DNA from: Viola odorata
Lineage: Eukaryota; Streptophyta; Magnoliopsida; Malpighiales; Violaceae
NCBI GenBank assembly: GCA_963691705.1
Contig: OY829544.1
Location: 37,779,917-37,843,916 of the forward strand
Direction of reading: 5' to 3'
DNA: 64,000 nucleotides
Shown: piece after piece, positions 9,901-20,654 of the stretch
Numbering within the stretch: the stretch's first letter is position 1
Layout of the letters: the number at the start of each line of letters is the position of its first letter
The notes under the pieces: model-generated
The model's input: the letters and a program-made list of their open reading frames with translations, nothing else
What the model was told of the DNA's origin: nothing
Databases searched by the model: none
Position numbers and translations under genes: made by a program

Positions 9901-12085
9901 CGATGAAGTGGTTAGTGTTGTCCTTGTGCGAGACGACAACCAGACGCACCACCCGGTATACTTCGTGAGCCATGTTTTGAAGGATGTCGAGCTGCGATAC
10001 GCCCGCATTGAGAAAATAGCGTTTGCGTTAATATAGGCCACGCGGAAAATGGATAGATATTTCCAAGCCCATCCCGTCATCGTACTTACAAACCAACCTT
10101 TGAAAAGGATATTTCGGAAACCTGAGTCTTCAGGAATAATGCTGATTTGGGCCATCGAACTCGAACAATACGGGTTGCAATATAAAGCCCGACCATCTAT
10201 AAAAGCTGAAGTCCTAGCAGACTTCATAGTCGAGTGCACCTTTACGCAAGACCCGATGACAGAGTTACCCGAAGAAGAAAAAGATGACTTGGATCTCCCG
10301 TTCCCTGAAACCTACACTGACTTGTGGGTTGTCCACGTGGATGGAGCCAAGAATCAAGAACTAGCTGGAGCCAAAATCTTCATAATTGGGCCCCACGACA
10401 TACAGATATGATATGCCATCAGAATCCTACAGCCGTTATCCAATAACGCGGAGGAATATGAGGCGTTACTGGCTGGAATCAGAATAGGAAGAAGCTTCTC
10501 CACCAAAGCCATACACGATACGGGAATGATGGGAGACTTGCGACTAAAGATCTGTGGAGATTCCAAGTTGATAATAGACCAAGTCTTGGGGCACACTCAG
10601 GCTAGAGAGCCCATCATGGTCCAATATCTTGCCAAAGTGAAAAGTGAATTGTTGGAAATAAAGAAAAGTGACATGCAGGTCAGCTTTAAGTATATCCCTC
10701 GAGAGGATAACGCTGAGGCAGACAACCTTGCCAAACTTGCAGCGAACCCGGAAGCCTCCATACCTAAGGGCATGTACTATCGAGAAATATCTGTGCCTTC
10801 CTTCATGGAAGAGCAAGCGTCGCTTTACGTTGAAGAAATTGAAAATGATTGGTGAATCCCCGTAATAAAATACTTGAAACATGAGGAGTTACCTGCGGAT
10901 AATGCCGAGAAGAAACAGGTGCTGAAACAAGCGGCACGGTGTACGTATTATGACGGGGAACTGGTTCGGAGATATTTTTCCCACCTAGCTGCCAAGTGTA
11001 TAACAGAACAAGAGGGTCTTCACACTTTACGAGAAATCCATGAAGGAATATGCGGCATGCATGCATCTGGCGGTACCCTGGCCGCGCAAGTTTTCAGGTC
11101 AGGATTTTATTGGCCTACTATTCGTAGAGATTGCCATAATTACGTACGAACGTGTCAGAAATGTCAGGAGTTCTCTAAGATCCCTCGACAACCCGCCACG
11201 GAAATCTCTGAAATTGTGGCTCCTTGTCCTTTTGCGAAATGGGGGATCGACATCCTAGGCTCGTTCCCAAAAGCAAGGTCTCAGCTAAAATTCGTGGTCG
11301 TTGCAGTGGACTACTTCACGAAATGGGCAGAAGCGGAAGAGGTGGCCAACATCACTACAGAAAGAATTTGGCGTTTCTTTAAACACCAAGTTATCATGCG
11401 GTTTGGTGTACCCCGTGTGCTAGTTAGCGATAACGGGACGCAATTCACTAGCAAATTCTTTAGAGACCAGTGTGCGGAATTCCAAATCGAGCAAAGATTC
11501 TCTTCCGTGGCTCACCCGCAGATCAACGGTCAAGCGGAAGTGACTAACCAAAGTATGCTCAGAGAAATTAAGAAGAACCTGGAAGGGTCCAAAAGGAAAT
11601 GGGTAGACGAGTTGCAGTAAGTGATGTGGGCATACCGCATGACCGTTAAAACCAGCACTGGAGAAACACCTTTCGCATTGGCTTTCGGCACTGAGGTCGT
11701 CACACCGGTGGAAATCGGTACTCTGAGCTTGCGAGTGGCATAATTCAGAGAAGAACTAAATGAAGAGAGGTTGCGAGCGAACCTCGACGCGTTACCAGAA
11801 CTACGTGAAGAAACTCTTCTAAAAATGCTACATTATAAGCAAAAAATGGCGCGTTATCACAACAGGCGCATCAAAGAGCGACTGCTGAAAGCAGGTGACT
11901 TGGTACTCAGAGACAAACGAGCGGCTGGACAGCGCATGGGGAAACTCAGTCCGAGCTGGGACGGACCATATCGCGTTACCCGCGTCATTGGAAAGGGAGC
12001 GTATCATCTAGAAGCACTTGACGGTACTCCCTTACCCAACTCTTGGAACATAGCTCGTTCGAAATTATACCATGCTAGATTCTGA
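6970..12085 (+). pseudogene. Tat-A gag-pol polyprotein, decayed
   Basis: Gag: a conserved retrotransposon-gag segment (6970-7252) and a zinc-knuckle-like CKFHKVKGHSTDVC (about 7856). Protease: the active site reads VDNESAVNLF near 8340, so the usual D-T/S-G has become D-N-E. Reverse transcriptase: AYVDDILVKS near 9445. The first RNase H spans about 9800-10200. The second (about 10330-10790) shows HVDGAKN, EEYEALLAG, GDSKLIID and DNAEADNLAKLA. Integrase has a HHCC finger (about 11035-11170), the D-D-E core and a WDGPYRV module. The frame is open from 7340 to 12085 except for eight stops (8960 TGA, 9605 TAG, 9617 TAG, 10034 TAG, 10409 TGA, 10853 TGA, 11618 TAA, 11741 TAA). Gag also has TGA at 7250 and a pair of compensating indels around 7305-7340. 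Not functional as it stands. Confidence 0.92.
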
Positions 12086-12192
12086 TATATCTCTACACGT
12101 TTTGCTAATGCTAACCCTGACTTGTGTTAACGCTTGAATGGAAAGCATTCTTGTGTATTTTGTGGTTGGCTATATGCAGATAATGAAGGGGG

Positions 12193-12626
12193 TGCCAGGA
12201 GTGAAAAGTCTTATCCTTGTGACAGTCGGTCTTGATCAGACGGCTCACTAAGATGAGGCACGCCCTGGCATACCTAAAAACTTAGTGTCGGGAGTGAAAA
12301 GTCCTATCCTTGTGGTAATCGTGCTAACATAGGCGGCCCACTAAGACGAGGCACGTCCCGGCGTCTCTGGGAGTGAAAACCTTATCCTTGTGATAGCCGG
12401 GCTAGTATAGACGGATCACTAAGATAAGGCACGTCCCAGAGAGATAGTAACTCCATCCTGGAAGTGAAAAGTCCTATCCTTGTTATAACCGGGCTAATAC
12501 AGACGGCTCACTAAGACGAGGCACGATTCCAGGGATGCGAGGTCAACGCCTGGAAGTGAAAATCCTACCCTTATGATGGTCGGTCTTGATCAGACGGCTC
12601 ACTAAGATAAGGCACATTCCAGGGCG
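12193..12626 (+). repeat. Five-unit hairpin array downstream of Tat-A integrase
   Basis: Units at 12193-12270, 12289-12360, 12364-12442, 12454-12537 and 12547-12626 share GTGAAAA, CCTATCCTTGTG, GACGGCTCACTAAGA and AGGCAC. Outer stems differ between units but remain paired: TGCCAGG/CCTGGCA, CGGGA/TCCCG, TCTCTGGGA/TCCCAGAGA, CATCCTGGAA with TTCCAGG-g-ATG, CGCCTGGAA with TTCCAGG-g-CG. Inside follow GTG/CAC and, in several units, CCTTAT/ATAAGG, CTT/AAG and GTGA/TCAC. Compensatory change across units indicates a maintained fold. The role is unknown. Confidence 0.85.
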
Positions 12627-12639
12627 ATCGTGGAAATTT

Positions 12640-13565
12640 AGAAACGCGAAGAGAAATCGCGATCTCCCAGCGAGTAACCAGATGGGAAATCCCTAATGAA
12701 GATGGCTGGTTGAGAAAGCGATACGAGTGATGCCGACGGCACCCTGATATGGAGGCGCGATGACTCCTACTGGTAACTAACATTTGTTATTGCACGTTAT
12801 TTTATTGATACTCTAAAAGCAATGATTGAGAATGTGCAGGGACATTGTGGAAACAATGAGGAGATTGACGTCCGTGCAGGCGATAGTATTATGTGGCCTT
12901 ATCTTTATGAAGAGTGTGCCATTAATGGCCCACGATCTTATCATCTTGATTCGAGAGATAACGTCAGGGGAATGTACGTGCTATATCTCCTTGATGGCTA
13001 TTCCTGTAGAAAGGAATATGTTCGCGTCTACCTATATGGAATTCTTCGTCACCGATCAAGAGCATCTACATCAGCGCGGTATCACTATGAAAATTCACAT
13101 CCTGGATGACATCTTATCGATTGAGTTATCTCTTTAGCTAAGACGATAGCAGTGTTCGAGACTGTAACGCCTCTGGAAGGATATCGCCGATTTGGAGACA
13201 TATATGACTATAATGCCACAACATCTTATTCACTTCTATGAGTTCTATTTCTGACGTTATCTACTAAAGCGGCATTATTCTACCTCGAAATTGAAATGCG
13301 CATGATTAAGTCATGTCGCGACGTCTCGTATAATATCTGTTATCAGCATTTATGATTCTACGGATTATATAGCGATACTACGGTTATTCTATTTTCTGTG
13401 GGAATCTAGTTATCTTGCCGCGTTATGATGGGAGCCTTGCAAAGAGTATGAAGACTTCTTATTAACATCATCGTGGTATTATTGATGCCACTATCTCATC
13501 ATGAGAGATCGAAGGAAAAGAGATGGCGTAAAAGAGATCAACCACAAAAGGAAATAGCAACCAGA
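12640..13565. other. Tat-A 3' region without recognisable gene
   Basis: Between the hairpin array and the first antisense ORF. Short overlapping frames near 12822-13137 show no known domain and no codon pattern that convinces me. It may hold the terminator or 3' UTR shared by the sense and antisense transcripts. Confidence 0.5.
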
Positions 13566-13603
13566 ATGCATATATGATAATTGTTTAAAAAGCCCTCAAA
13601 AGG

Positions 13604-16104
13604 TTACAAAAGACAAAGGCCCCCAAAAGTAAAAACAAAAATGGGCGGTACCAGATATTCAAAAAAGTATAACAAAGACTCATATTGTGTGGCAACCTCG
13701 CTATCCCCTTGCCCTTCGTGGCCCCCCGTCTTCGCCCGATGAAAGTAATCATCTGTAAGGGTCCCTGACCTCTTCCGAAAAGCGTCAATGAGGGCATCGG
13801 CACGGTACACATCCTCACCATGAATATCCACAAAGCAGTCAGACATGATACCGGCCGTTTTCTCAATGTACCATGTACGCTTCTCTACTGACTCCCTCTC
13901 TAGGGCGACCTTTTCCTCTTTCAATGTCGCCTTCTCTTCCTCCAGCGTGGCATTCTTAGCCCTCTCTACCGTCAGAGCAGCTTCAAGATCAGACACCTTA
14001 GCGACTTCTCGCTCTCTAGCGTCCTTTGAGTCCTTCTAGGCCATTGCCAAGGCTAGCACCAATTCCCTCGATTGTTTCTTCTTTTCTTCCCGTTCCTTAG
14101 TAAGCTCTTCAGAAAGTTGACGATGGGCGGCATAAAGCCCATCCGCGGTAGAAGTAAGGGAGCTAACCTTTTGCAACATATGCAGTGACCAATAGTGAAA
14201 CTGAGAAAAGGAGGAGAACAAGGTGGAACACACTAAACCCATCTGCTCGTTAGCAGTCCGAGAGAGAAACGCCTCCTGCTCCTCAGGAGACGTTAACGCA
14301 TAAGCGGTCAAGAAAGAGGAAACCCCGATGGAGCTGTCGCCCCCAACAGCCGCGAATCCAGAACTGCGCAAGTTACTCAAATCAAGTTGATGAGTAACGG
14401 GCCCAGACTCCATTGAACTCAAATCAGCCATGAGATGAGATGTAGCGACCCCACCCCCGGAAGGTCGGTACATCGAGGCATTGGAGGGAACGAAAAATAG
14501 AGTAGTTGGGGATGGAGGCTGATTAGAAGAAGTACCTCCAGGAAGCCCAAAGGAACCGTGAGATTGAAAGGTCGAAAAGCCAGCCTCCGTTAAGTCCTCG
14601 TTGAAACCCATGACCTGGGAGAAAGAAGGAGGAAGCGGCGAGTCGAAGGAATTGGGCGAAGCATCAAAGGGCCCAGAAACGCCCATAGTGCCCAAAAAGT
14701 CAGAAGACTGGCCGCCAAAAGGCATCGTCGAAGCAAAAACGGTAGTATTCTCCCCTTCATTGATAACAGGACCCGTGGGCAAGCTCACGTTTTCCCTGTC
14801 AAGCCATGGCTCTTGTCAGGGCGACGAAATACGTGGGTCAAGTCCATATCGCCTGATTGCAACAAGTGAGCAGGGGCAGTAGCGGTATCCTGCAGAAAGA
14901 ACATTTAGAAGGGTAAGAAAGCAAAAGAAAACATTGACGAGCGTCAAGAGGTAATGGACAGGATAACGCAGTCATGAAAGAAACGCGTACAGTGGCGATA
15001 TCACTAACTGGTACCTCAGAAGAAGCCGCCGCGTTCGAAGGTGGAGTAAAGGCGGCAACGCGCCTTGTCTTCTTCTTCTTTTTCCTTTTTGTGGGAAGTC
15101 GGGAAGAAGACGCCTGAATAGGAGCAACGACAATGGGTACAACCGGAATAGAAACAGGAATGGGGGCAGTTTCCTCACCAACCGCAGAAGAAGGCGCTTG
15201 GACGGGATTTACAGTTACAGTAGATGGTACAACTGGATTAACAGTGGCAGCGGCAGCAGCAACTTCCTCATTCTCCCTCTTTCTTAAAGCCCTCTTCTCC
15301 CATCTCCTAACGTTTTCCGGCTTCCAACCAGGATCAGGAACTGCACAATCACAACATAATGTTAGCGTTAGTATCGCCTGAAATAACAAAGAAAATGGCA
15401 CAACACTCACTCTCAACACAGGCTTGTATATCAGTCCCGCACGCCAAATTGCGAGTGTGAACGCTAATGTCCAACTCGAGCAGTGTGTTGAACCAGCTTT
15501 GTTCAGGTAGAGGAAGAGTCGGTTGTCGACCCCAGGCACTATCCCTGATACTGGTTAAAACCGGTCTGCCACCGGGGGCTAGGCAGTTCAATGACAAAGA
15601 ATTCATTTTTCCAATTTTCAATGGAAGACTCAAGGTGCAGGAGTTTCCAGGTGAAGGGTTTAAGAGAGTCATCATCATAATGGGGCGATATCGCTATCAC
15701 ACCTCTACGGCTATACAATTGGAAAAGCGATTTAAGTAATAAAAGGGAAGGCGAGTCAATCCCTTTGTATTTACAGAGTTCCAAAAATGCGTAAATGCAA
15801 TAGTACATATTGGGAGTTAACTGAACAAGATTTACATCCAGAGCAACAAACAACCTTTTAATGAAAGGATGAAGAGGAAATTTGAAACCATAACCAAACA
15901 TCTTGGCATACAAAAGCCTATTATTGCCAGGCATCACACTATTGAGGCGGAGTGAATCAGAGGCAACGGAAACCTTACAATCCTCAGGAATATGGGCATT
16001 GTGTTTTTGGTTAAATGGTCTTGAAGTATGGCTGGGGAGGTGATGGTGGTGATAGTATTTTCAATTTTTCCCTCATCAACAGACTTGGAACGAGTTCTAG
16101 CCAT
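13604..16104 (-). pseudogene. Antisense ORF A of Tat-A (gypsy-type Transposase_28-like protein)
   Basis: Read on the minus strand from an ATG at 16104 (MARTRSKSV). A frame break near 16000 leads into GYGFKFPLHPFIKRLF and following residues (15937-15539), which resemble the plant family Pfam calls putative gypsy-type transposon (Transposase_28). Next come a basic segment with VPDPGWKPENVRRWEKRAL (about 15330), a Ser/Pro-rich linker with a KKKKKKTRR stretch, and a C-terminal coiled coil (13996-13850). Stops or introns divide it into blocks 15937-15539, 15539-14838, 14788-14036 and 13996-13604; some gaps could be real introns. Antisense ORFs of this kind are known from Tat elements; their role is not established. 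Confidence 0.65.
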
Positions 16105-16787
16105 GGTAAAAAATAAAGAAAAGATGAAGAAGATGATAGATGAGGATAGAAATACCTTTCTGGGAGAGAAACTCATAACGCCCAAACAATGGAAAGAAGA
16201 AACACAAGTCAGCTCGAGAGGATGAAGCGAAAATAGAATGACAAAAGAGGGAAAAAGAAACATGTGTTGGGTTTTATAACCCTAACAGTTAGACAAAACA
16301 ACCGTCATAATAGTCGTAGCGTGTGTGACGTGTTACAAAGAAAAGACACAAGCAATGAGTATGATTCTAGAGAAGCGAGAAGACGCTTCGATCTCGCCAA
16401 TTCCTAGGGCGCGCCAACCCCTAGTGCCTCCACGAGCAGACACGTATATTATGGCCATCATGATTTTCCTCTCGCATTAATGAGGGAATCTCAAGCATTA
16501 AATGCTCTAAAAAAAGGGGATCGATTCTCAAACCAAGACAGACGCAATAACGCGGAGACCAAGATAACGCGGCGTATCGTTAACTCCACTGGCAGCTGTT
16601 GAGATAATGCAAAGGAAAGGGATAACGCGACAGAAATCAATCATTATTAAAAGGAGAATTCTAGATGAGGCATGCGTTATTAATTATTACAAACTGAATT
16701 GGATCAATGTTTGAAGTAAAAAATAAATAGTAATTGACAAAGACGAGTAGAGTCTTTAACGTCTTCTGTGGCATCAGCACCATCTGA

Positions 16788-18999
16788 CTACGATAGCGCC
16801 TCGGTATCGCCGCCATCCTCTCCCTCTTCCTCTCCTGAAGAAAGAAAACCTTCTTTGCTCCCGTCTATCTTATTCATTTTTTCAGAGGCATAATCGGCTA
16901 TCTTAGCAGGGTCGAAAGTCCTACTGCAATAATTGTTCGTGAATCTGGCCGTAAAGGCCCACATTATCTTTTTCTTCCACCAGGTTACTTCGAGGGAACC
17001 TTTGCTAAATCCGCATTGCAAGCCAATATCTCTTTACGAAGAAGAGAATTTCTCTTGTCAGCTGCCACCAACTCTGCCTCTAAAAACTCAACTTTGGCTT
17101 TCCCCTTAGATCTTTCCCTTGCAAGTTCAGCACGGCAATCATTCAGCTCTGCTAGAGTACGATTCTGAAGTCGCATCAATCCTTCACTTTGGTCAAGGCG
17201 GCATCTAATTGCTCTTTCGAGTCGGGTGAACCTCGAAGCTTGTCACCATGAGCCTTAAGAAAGTAATGCACTTTGCGGAAACCGGTCAGTGCGTCATTCA
17301 GAACGTGTGCATGCTGAATGTCGGGGGGAAGCCGCAGCAACTCTTCTTTATCCTTAGGCGAGCTAAATATTTCACCCACCAGGAAGGCCGACGGTTGATC
17401 TCGCGATAACGGGTCCGACACCCCTAAGGCACGAAGCCCGCTAGTGCCAAGAGTTGACAAGTCCAACCGGTAAGAAGGAACCCCTTGAGGACCCTGAGGG
17501 GAAAGATTGGCGATAAGAGAGGGAGCGGAACCCTTGACAGAATCATCGACGCCCGAAATGGAAGTAAAGAATAACGGTTGTGGACCCCCCATCGGCGGGT
17601 CAGGAAATGTGTTTTAGTTGGGAGTTGACACAACCACATTAGGAATACAGGAGGAAATAGGAGAGTTAGGGACGTTAGTCGGCGGAAGCGAATCTGCCGC
17701 TAGCGGAGCTTCAGTAACCTTGGGAGGAATGACAGTTGACGCCTCGGTAACTTTTGTTGTTTGAGAAGTACTCGCCACAGTAGACACCTCAACCCCCATG
17801 ATAGGGACTTCGTCAATCTTTTTTGAAGAAATCCCAGTAGCCAGATTGTCTTTCTCCACTCTGAGTTTCTTCCGTTGAGTTGAGGAAGCATGACGAAGCT
17901 CTGTCTCGATATCCATATCCTCGCTATCGCTGTCAGTTATCCTAGTAACAGGCCGACCTAAATTTACTCATCTGCCCCGAACCGGTAGCCAATTGTCAAG
18001 GAAACGAGAGGCTCGAGTAGAGATACCGCGCCCTCCCCCTGCGACTGTTTTAGTTCTCCTCTTCTTCAGCTGGGCACTTTGATGGCTGGAACCCCCGGAT
18101 GGTGGAGAAGCTAGTAGCGTTTGGAGCGGCACCACGTTCAAAGGAGCGTCATTCCCCCCAGAGGATTGACCCTCAGTATTTTTTGCAAATGAAATGTGTT
18201 AGAACAGCAAGCGAATCAAAGTGATAACGCGGAAAGAGAAAAGCTTACCCATAACTCACTCTTCCAAACGCCTGTACAAAGTGAATTCTCGAATACGGAA
18301 AGACGTATTTATCTCTAGCAAGGTGTTAGCATGAGCTAACTCATCCCTTGACAACACTACTAGGTTTACCCAGACAGCACTAGTAATCTCTCGATTAAAA
18401 GCGGGAAGGCAGTTCGAGAACGAAGAAACCGCTCTTCCAATCAGCTACAGTTTCCTCAAAGCCCTGAAATTTCTGCCAGAATGACTGCACGAACGCGTCC
18501 ACCTCGGGGAGATATCGACCAAATAGTTATGATAATTCAAGCTAAAGAATTTGCAGATTAAATTGATGGACGGAGTAAAGATACCCTTCATCTTGCAAGC
18601 ACGAAGAAAGGCATAAATACCACACGAAGAAGAAGGGGTTATCTGAGCGGGATTAAGATCATATCAACGCAGTAATTTCTCTACAGAGGTATGAACTGGG
18701 AAACGAAAGCCATAAAGGAATATTTTAAAGTAAACCAGTCTATACTTTCCCCATAACGGATCGTGAAGTCGCAGGCCATCATCAGGAATGATAGGATAAT
18801 AGTTAGGGGGAAAGGAGACACTATGACTCTCTAATTCGGCCTTCAGAACCGTATCGCATGAAAAAATACTGTGTGTTCTTTCGATTTCTAGATCTAAAGG
18901 TTTCTGAAAACCCCTAGTAGCTCTAGTATGGCGCATAGCGAACCAGTAAATGGAAACCCAGAATGAGAGAGGAGCAAAATACCTTAAAGAAGAAAGCAA
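16788..18999 (-). pseudogene. Antisense ORF B of Tat-A, second diverged copy
   Basis: Minus strand. The N-terminal block (18999-18664) ends in LYGFRFPVHTSVEKLLR, matching the start of the conserved block of ORF A, and similarity continues past a stop with TPS..GIYAFLRACKMKGI. A Ser/Thr-rich middle (17916-17176) and a coiled-coil block (17179-16985, ELARERSKGKAKVEFLEAE) precede an acidic tail (EEEGEDGGDTEA). The order of parts equals ORF A, so the two look like an old tandem duplication. Several stops and frame changes make it non-functional unless spliced. Confidence 0.6.
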
Positions 19000-19699
19000 T
19001 GAATAGGCCGCGTTTGCAGAAATTTCCCTCGAGCAAAAGAAGAAGCAAAGAAAGAGAATGGCGGAGAAAATTTCGAAGTGCGAGTAAAAGTGTGAAAAGC
19101 GAATAGTTATTTCCTTTTAAAGGTCAAACCCAACGGCTGAGCAACCTGTGAGAACGAGACACGCACAAAACAAAAAGTGACACGTGGAAAGACATCAGAA
19201 AAACATTCATAGCTAAGCATTTATATCTTTGGAGGAAGGCGGTTGACAACTAGAAGTTGAAGAAACGGTTGTAGCGAACAGTAACCAACCACTCAGCGTT
19301 AACTTTCCGAGGTTTGTAGAGTTAACGCGGGAATATAACAACAAGAGAAGAAAAGCAAAGGGCGTTATTTTATTCATAAAGAGCCATACGGTATCTACAA
19401 TATGCATAACGCACGATGTGGCACTCAACTGAAACGCTAATTAACACGTCGTGAAAGGAAAAGAAGTTGCAAACCAGATAGCGAAAAGATATTTTATTTA
19501 CTTATGGCCCAACGGCTTGGGCATACATTCATAAAAAGGAAAAGGAAAAGACAGGTTGGCGACGATCGGCGGTCAAGCTTGAGACCCAGCATCGTCATCC
19601 TCAGGCAGAGTGGGGATCTCCCTCAAGGCATCCACTATGGGTCAGCTCGGAGGAGGAAATCCTCATGCCCTTCAAGCAGCAGTTCAGTAGATCCTTCCT

Positions 19700-19954
19700 C
19701 TACTGCAACATGGTGATCACCACCTCGATGCGAGAGACAGCAGCAGCCAACTTTGACACGTTCTCCAGAGGACTGAAATCCTCCAAAGAAGCCGCACCAA
19801 GCCTGGACCGAAGAGGGGTCATCATCCCCTGAAGCTCCAGGATGTCCTCAGAGGTTTTGATCAGCACGTTTTCTAGAAAGCTGACGTCACCATCATTGAG
19901 GTTCTTTAGAGTGTGGAATTTGGAAAGCAAGAAGTTCCTAGTGAGATTGTCCAT
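19700..19954 (-). CDS. Small antisense ORF near the Tat-A 3' end (84 aa)
   Basis: Starts at ATG 19954 (MDNLTRNFLLSKFHTLKNL) and continues as a Leu-rich, probably helical protein with no domain I recognise. The frame is open 39 codons upstream, but the ATG chosen is the first in a protein-like context. It shares orientation with the antisense ORFs and might be a third product of the same antisense unit. It could also be a chance frame. Confidence 0.35.
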   Translation of the reverse strand: MDNLTRNFLLSKFHTLKNLNDGDVSFLENVLIKTSEDILELQGMMTPLRSRLGAASLEDFSPLENVSKLAAAVSRIEVVITMLQ

Positions 19955-20163
19955 GATGAAAATGCCAAGAAGAAGTACTAGAAAGATGTGAAATTTGCGC
20001 GGTGGAAGTTCAAATTTATAGGCCCGAAGAAAAGGCAGTTGAAAAGACGTGCCCCTCGACAACCGAGCCACCCCGTTATCTCAAGGACTGGCGAATACGA
20101 CTTGGAAACAAGCCGAAGTGATAGCCCTTGGTAAACACTCGGGCTCATTTTCAGTTGCGCTTG

Positions 20164-20654
20164 TGATAATAATAGAAGCGATTCCAAGGGTATTTCCGTC
20201 TTTACCCTAGCGTTAAGACCAGAACATTGTAGCCCCTATCGGGCGCCTGCCGCTAAGGTTGCCGCCCCTCACCAAGCGAGAAACCCTGGGATGGTCGACA
20301 TCAGCGCGGGGGGGAGGGGGGTCTCACGCGTCATCTGCCCACACGCACGGCGTTATCCCATCCCAGGTCAACCATGACGTCACTCGAGGCGTTATCTTCC
20401 CTAGATAACGCCTACCCCCTAAAGGTAACGCCCTCCTCGGCGCTTATAAATACCCCACCATTCGATATGAGAGGTAACCCTATGATTGCTAGTCGAACCC
20501 CTGCCATTTGGAACTGCCATACTAACTTAAGCATCGGAGTGTCTACGCCGGAGCCCCCCCTCCGGCGCTTTGCAGGTACATCGGACGACGACTACAGTAA
20601 CTCCGTGCGGTCATAGTCCTCACCCCCGATTCCCCAGAAGTCCGAATCTTATCA
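20164..20654 (+). mobile_element. 3' LTR of Tat-A (491 bp)
   Basis: Starts TGATAA and ends TTATCA, perfect inverted ends; the same ends bound the Tat-C LTR (62412-62882). A TATA motif (CTTATAAATACC, near 20444) and CTTAAGCATCGGAGT (near 20526) are conserved in both. Strong collinear similarity to the Tat-C LTR confirms the limits. The expected purine tract is not obvious; instead GCTCATTTTC and a GGTTG-like stretch precede the LTR, as in Tat-B. Confidence 0.85.

Larger units (their letters stand above)
6970..20654 (+). mobile_element. Tat-lineage Ty3/gypsy element Tat-A, 5' part displaced by element O
   Basis: From left to right: gag remainder, protease, reverse transcriptase, RNase H, a second archaeal-type RNase H, integrase, a hairpin array, two long antisense ORF regions, a small antisense ORF and a 3' LTR. 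Two RNase H domains, no chromodomain and antisense ORFs between pol and the 3' LTR are established features of the Tat group (Retand, Grande, RIRE2). The 5' LTR and gag start should lie left of the window, beyond element O. Tat-C is a close relative: both share the gag segment at 6975-7252 / 63707-63985. Confidence 0.9.
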
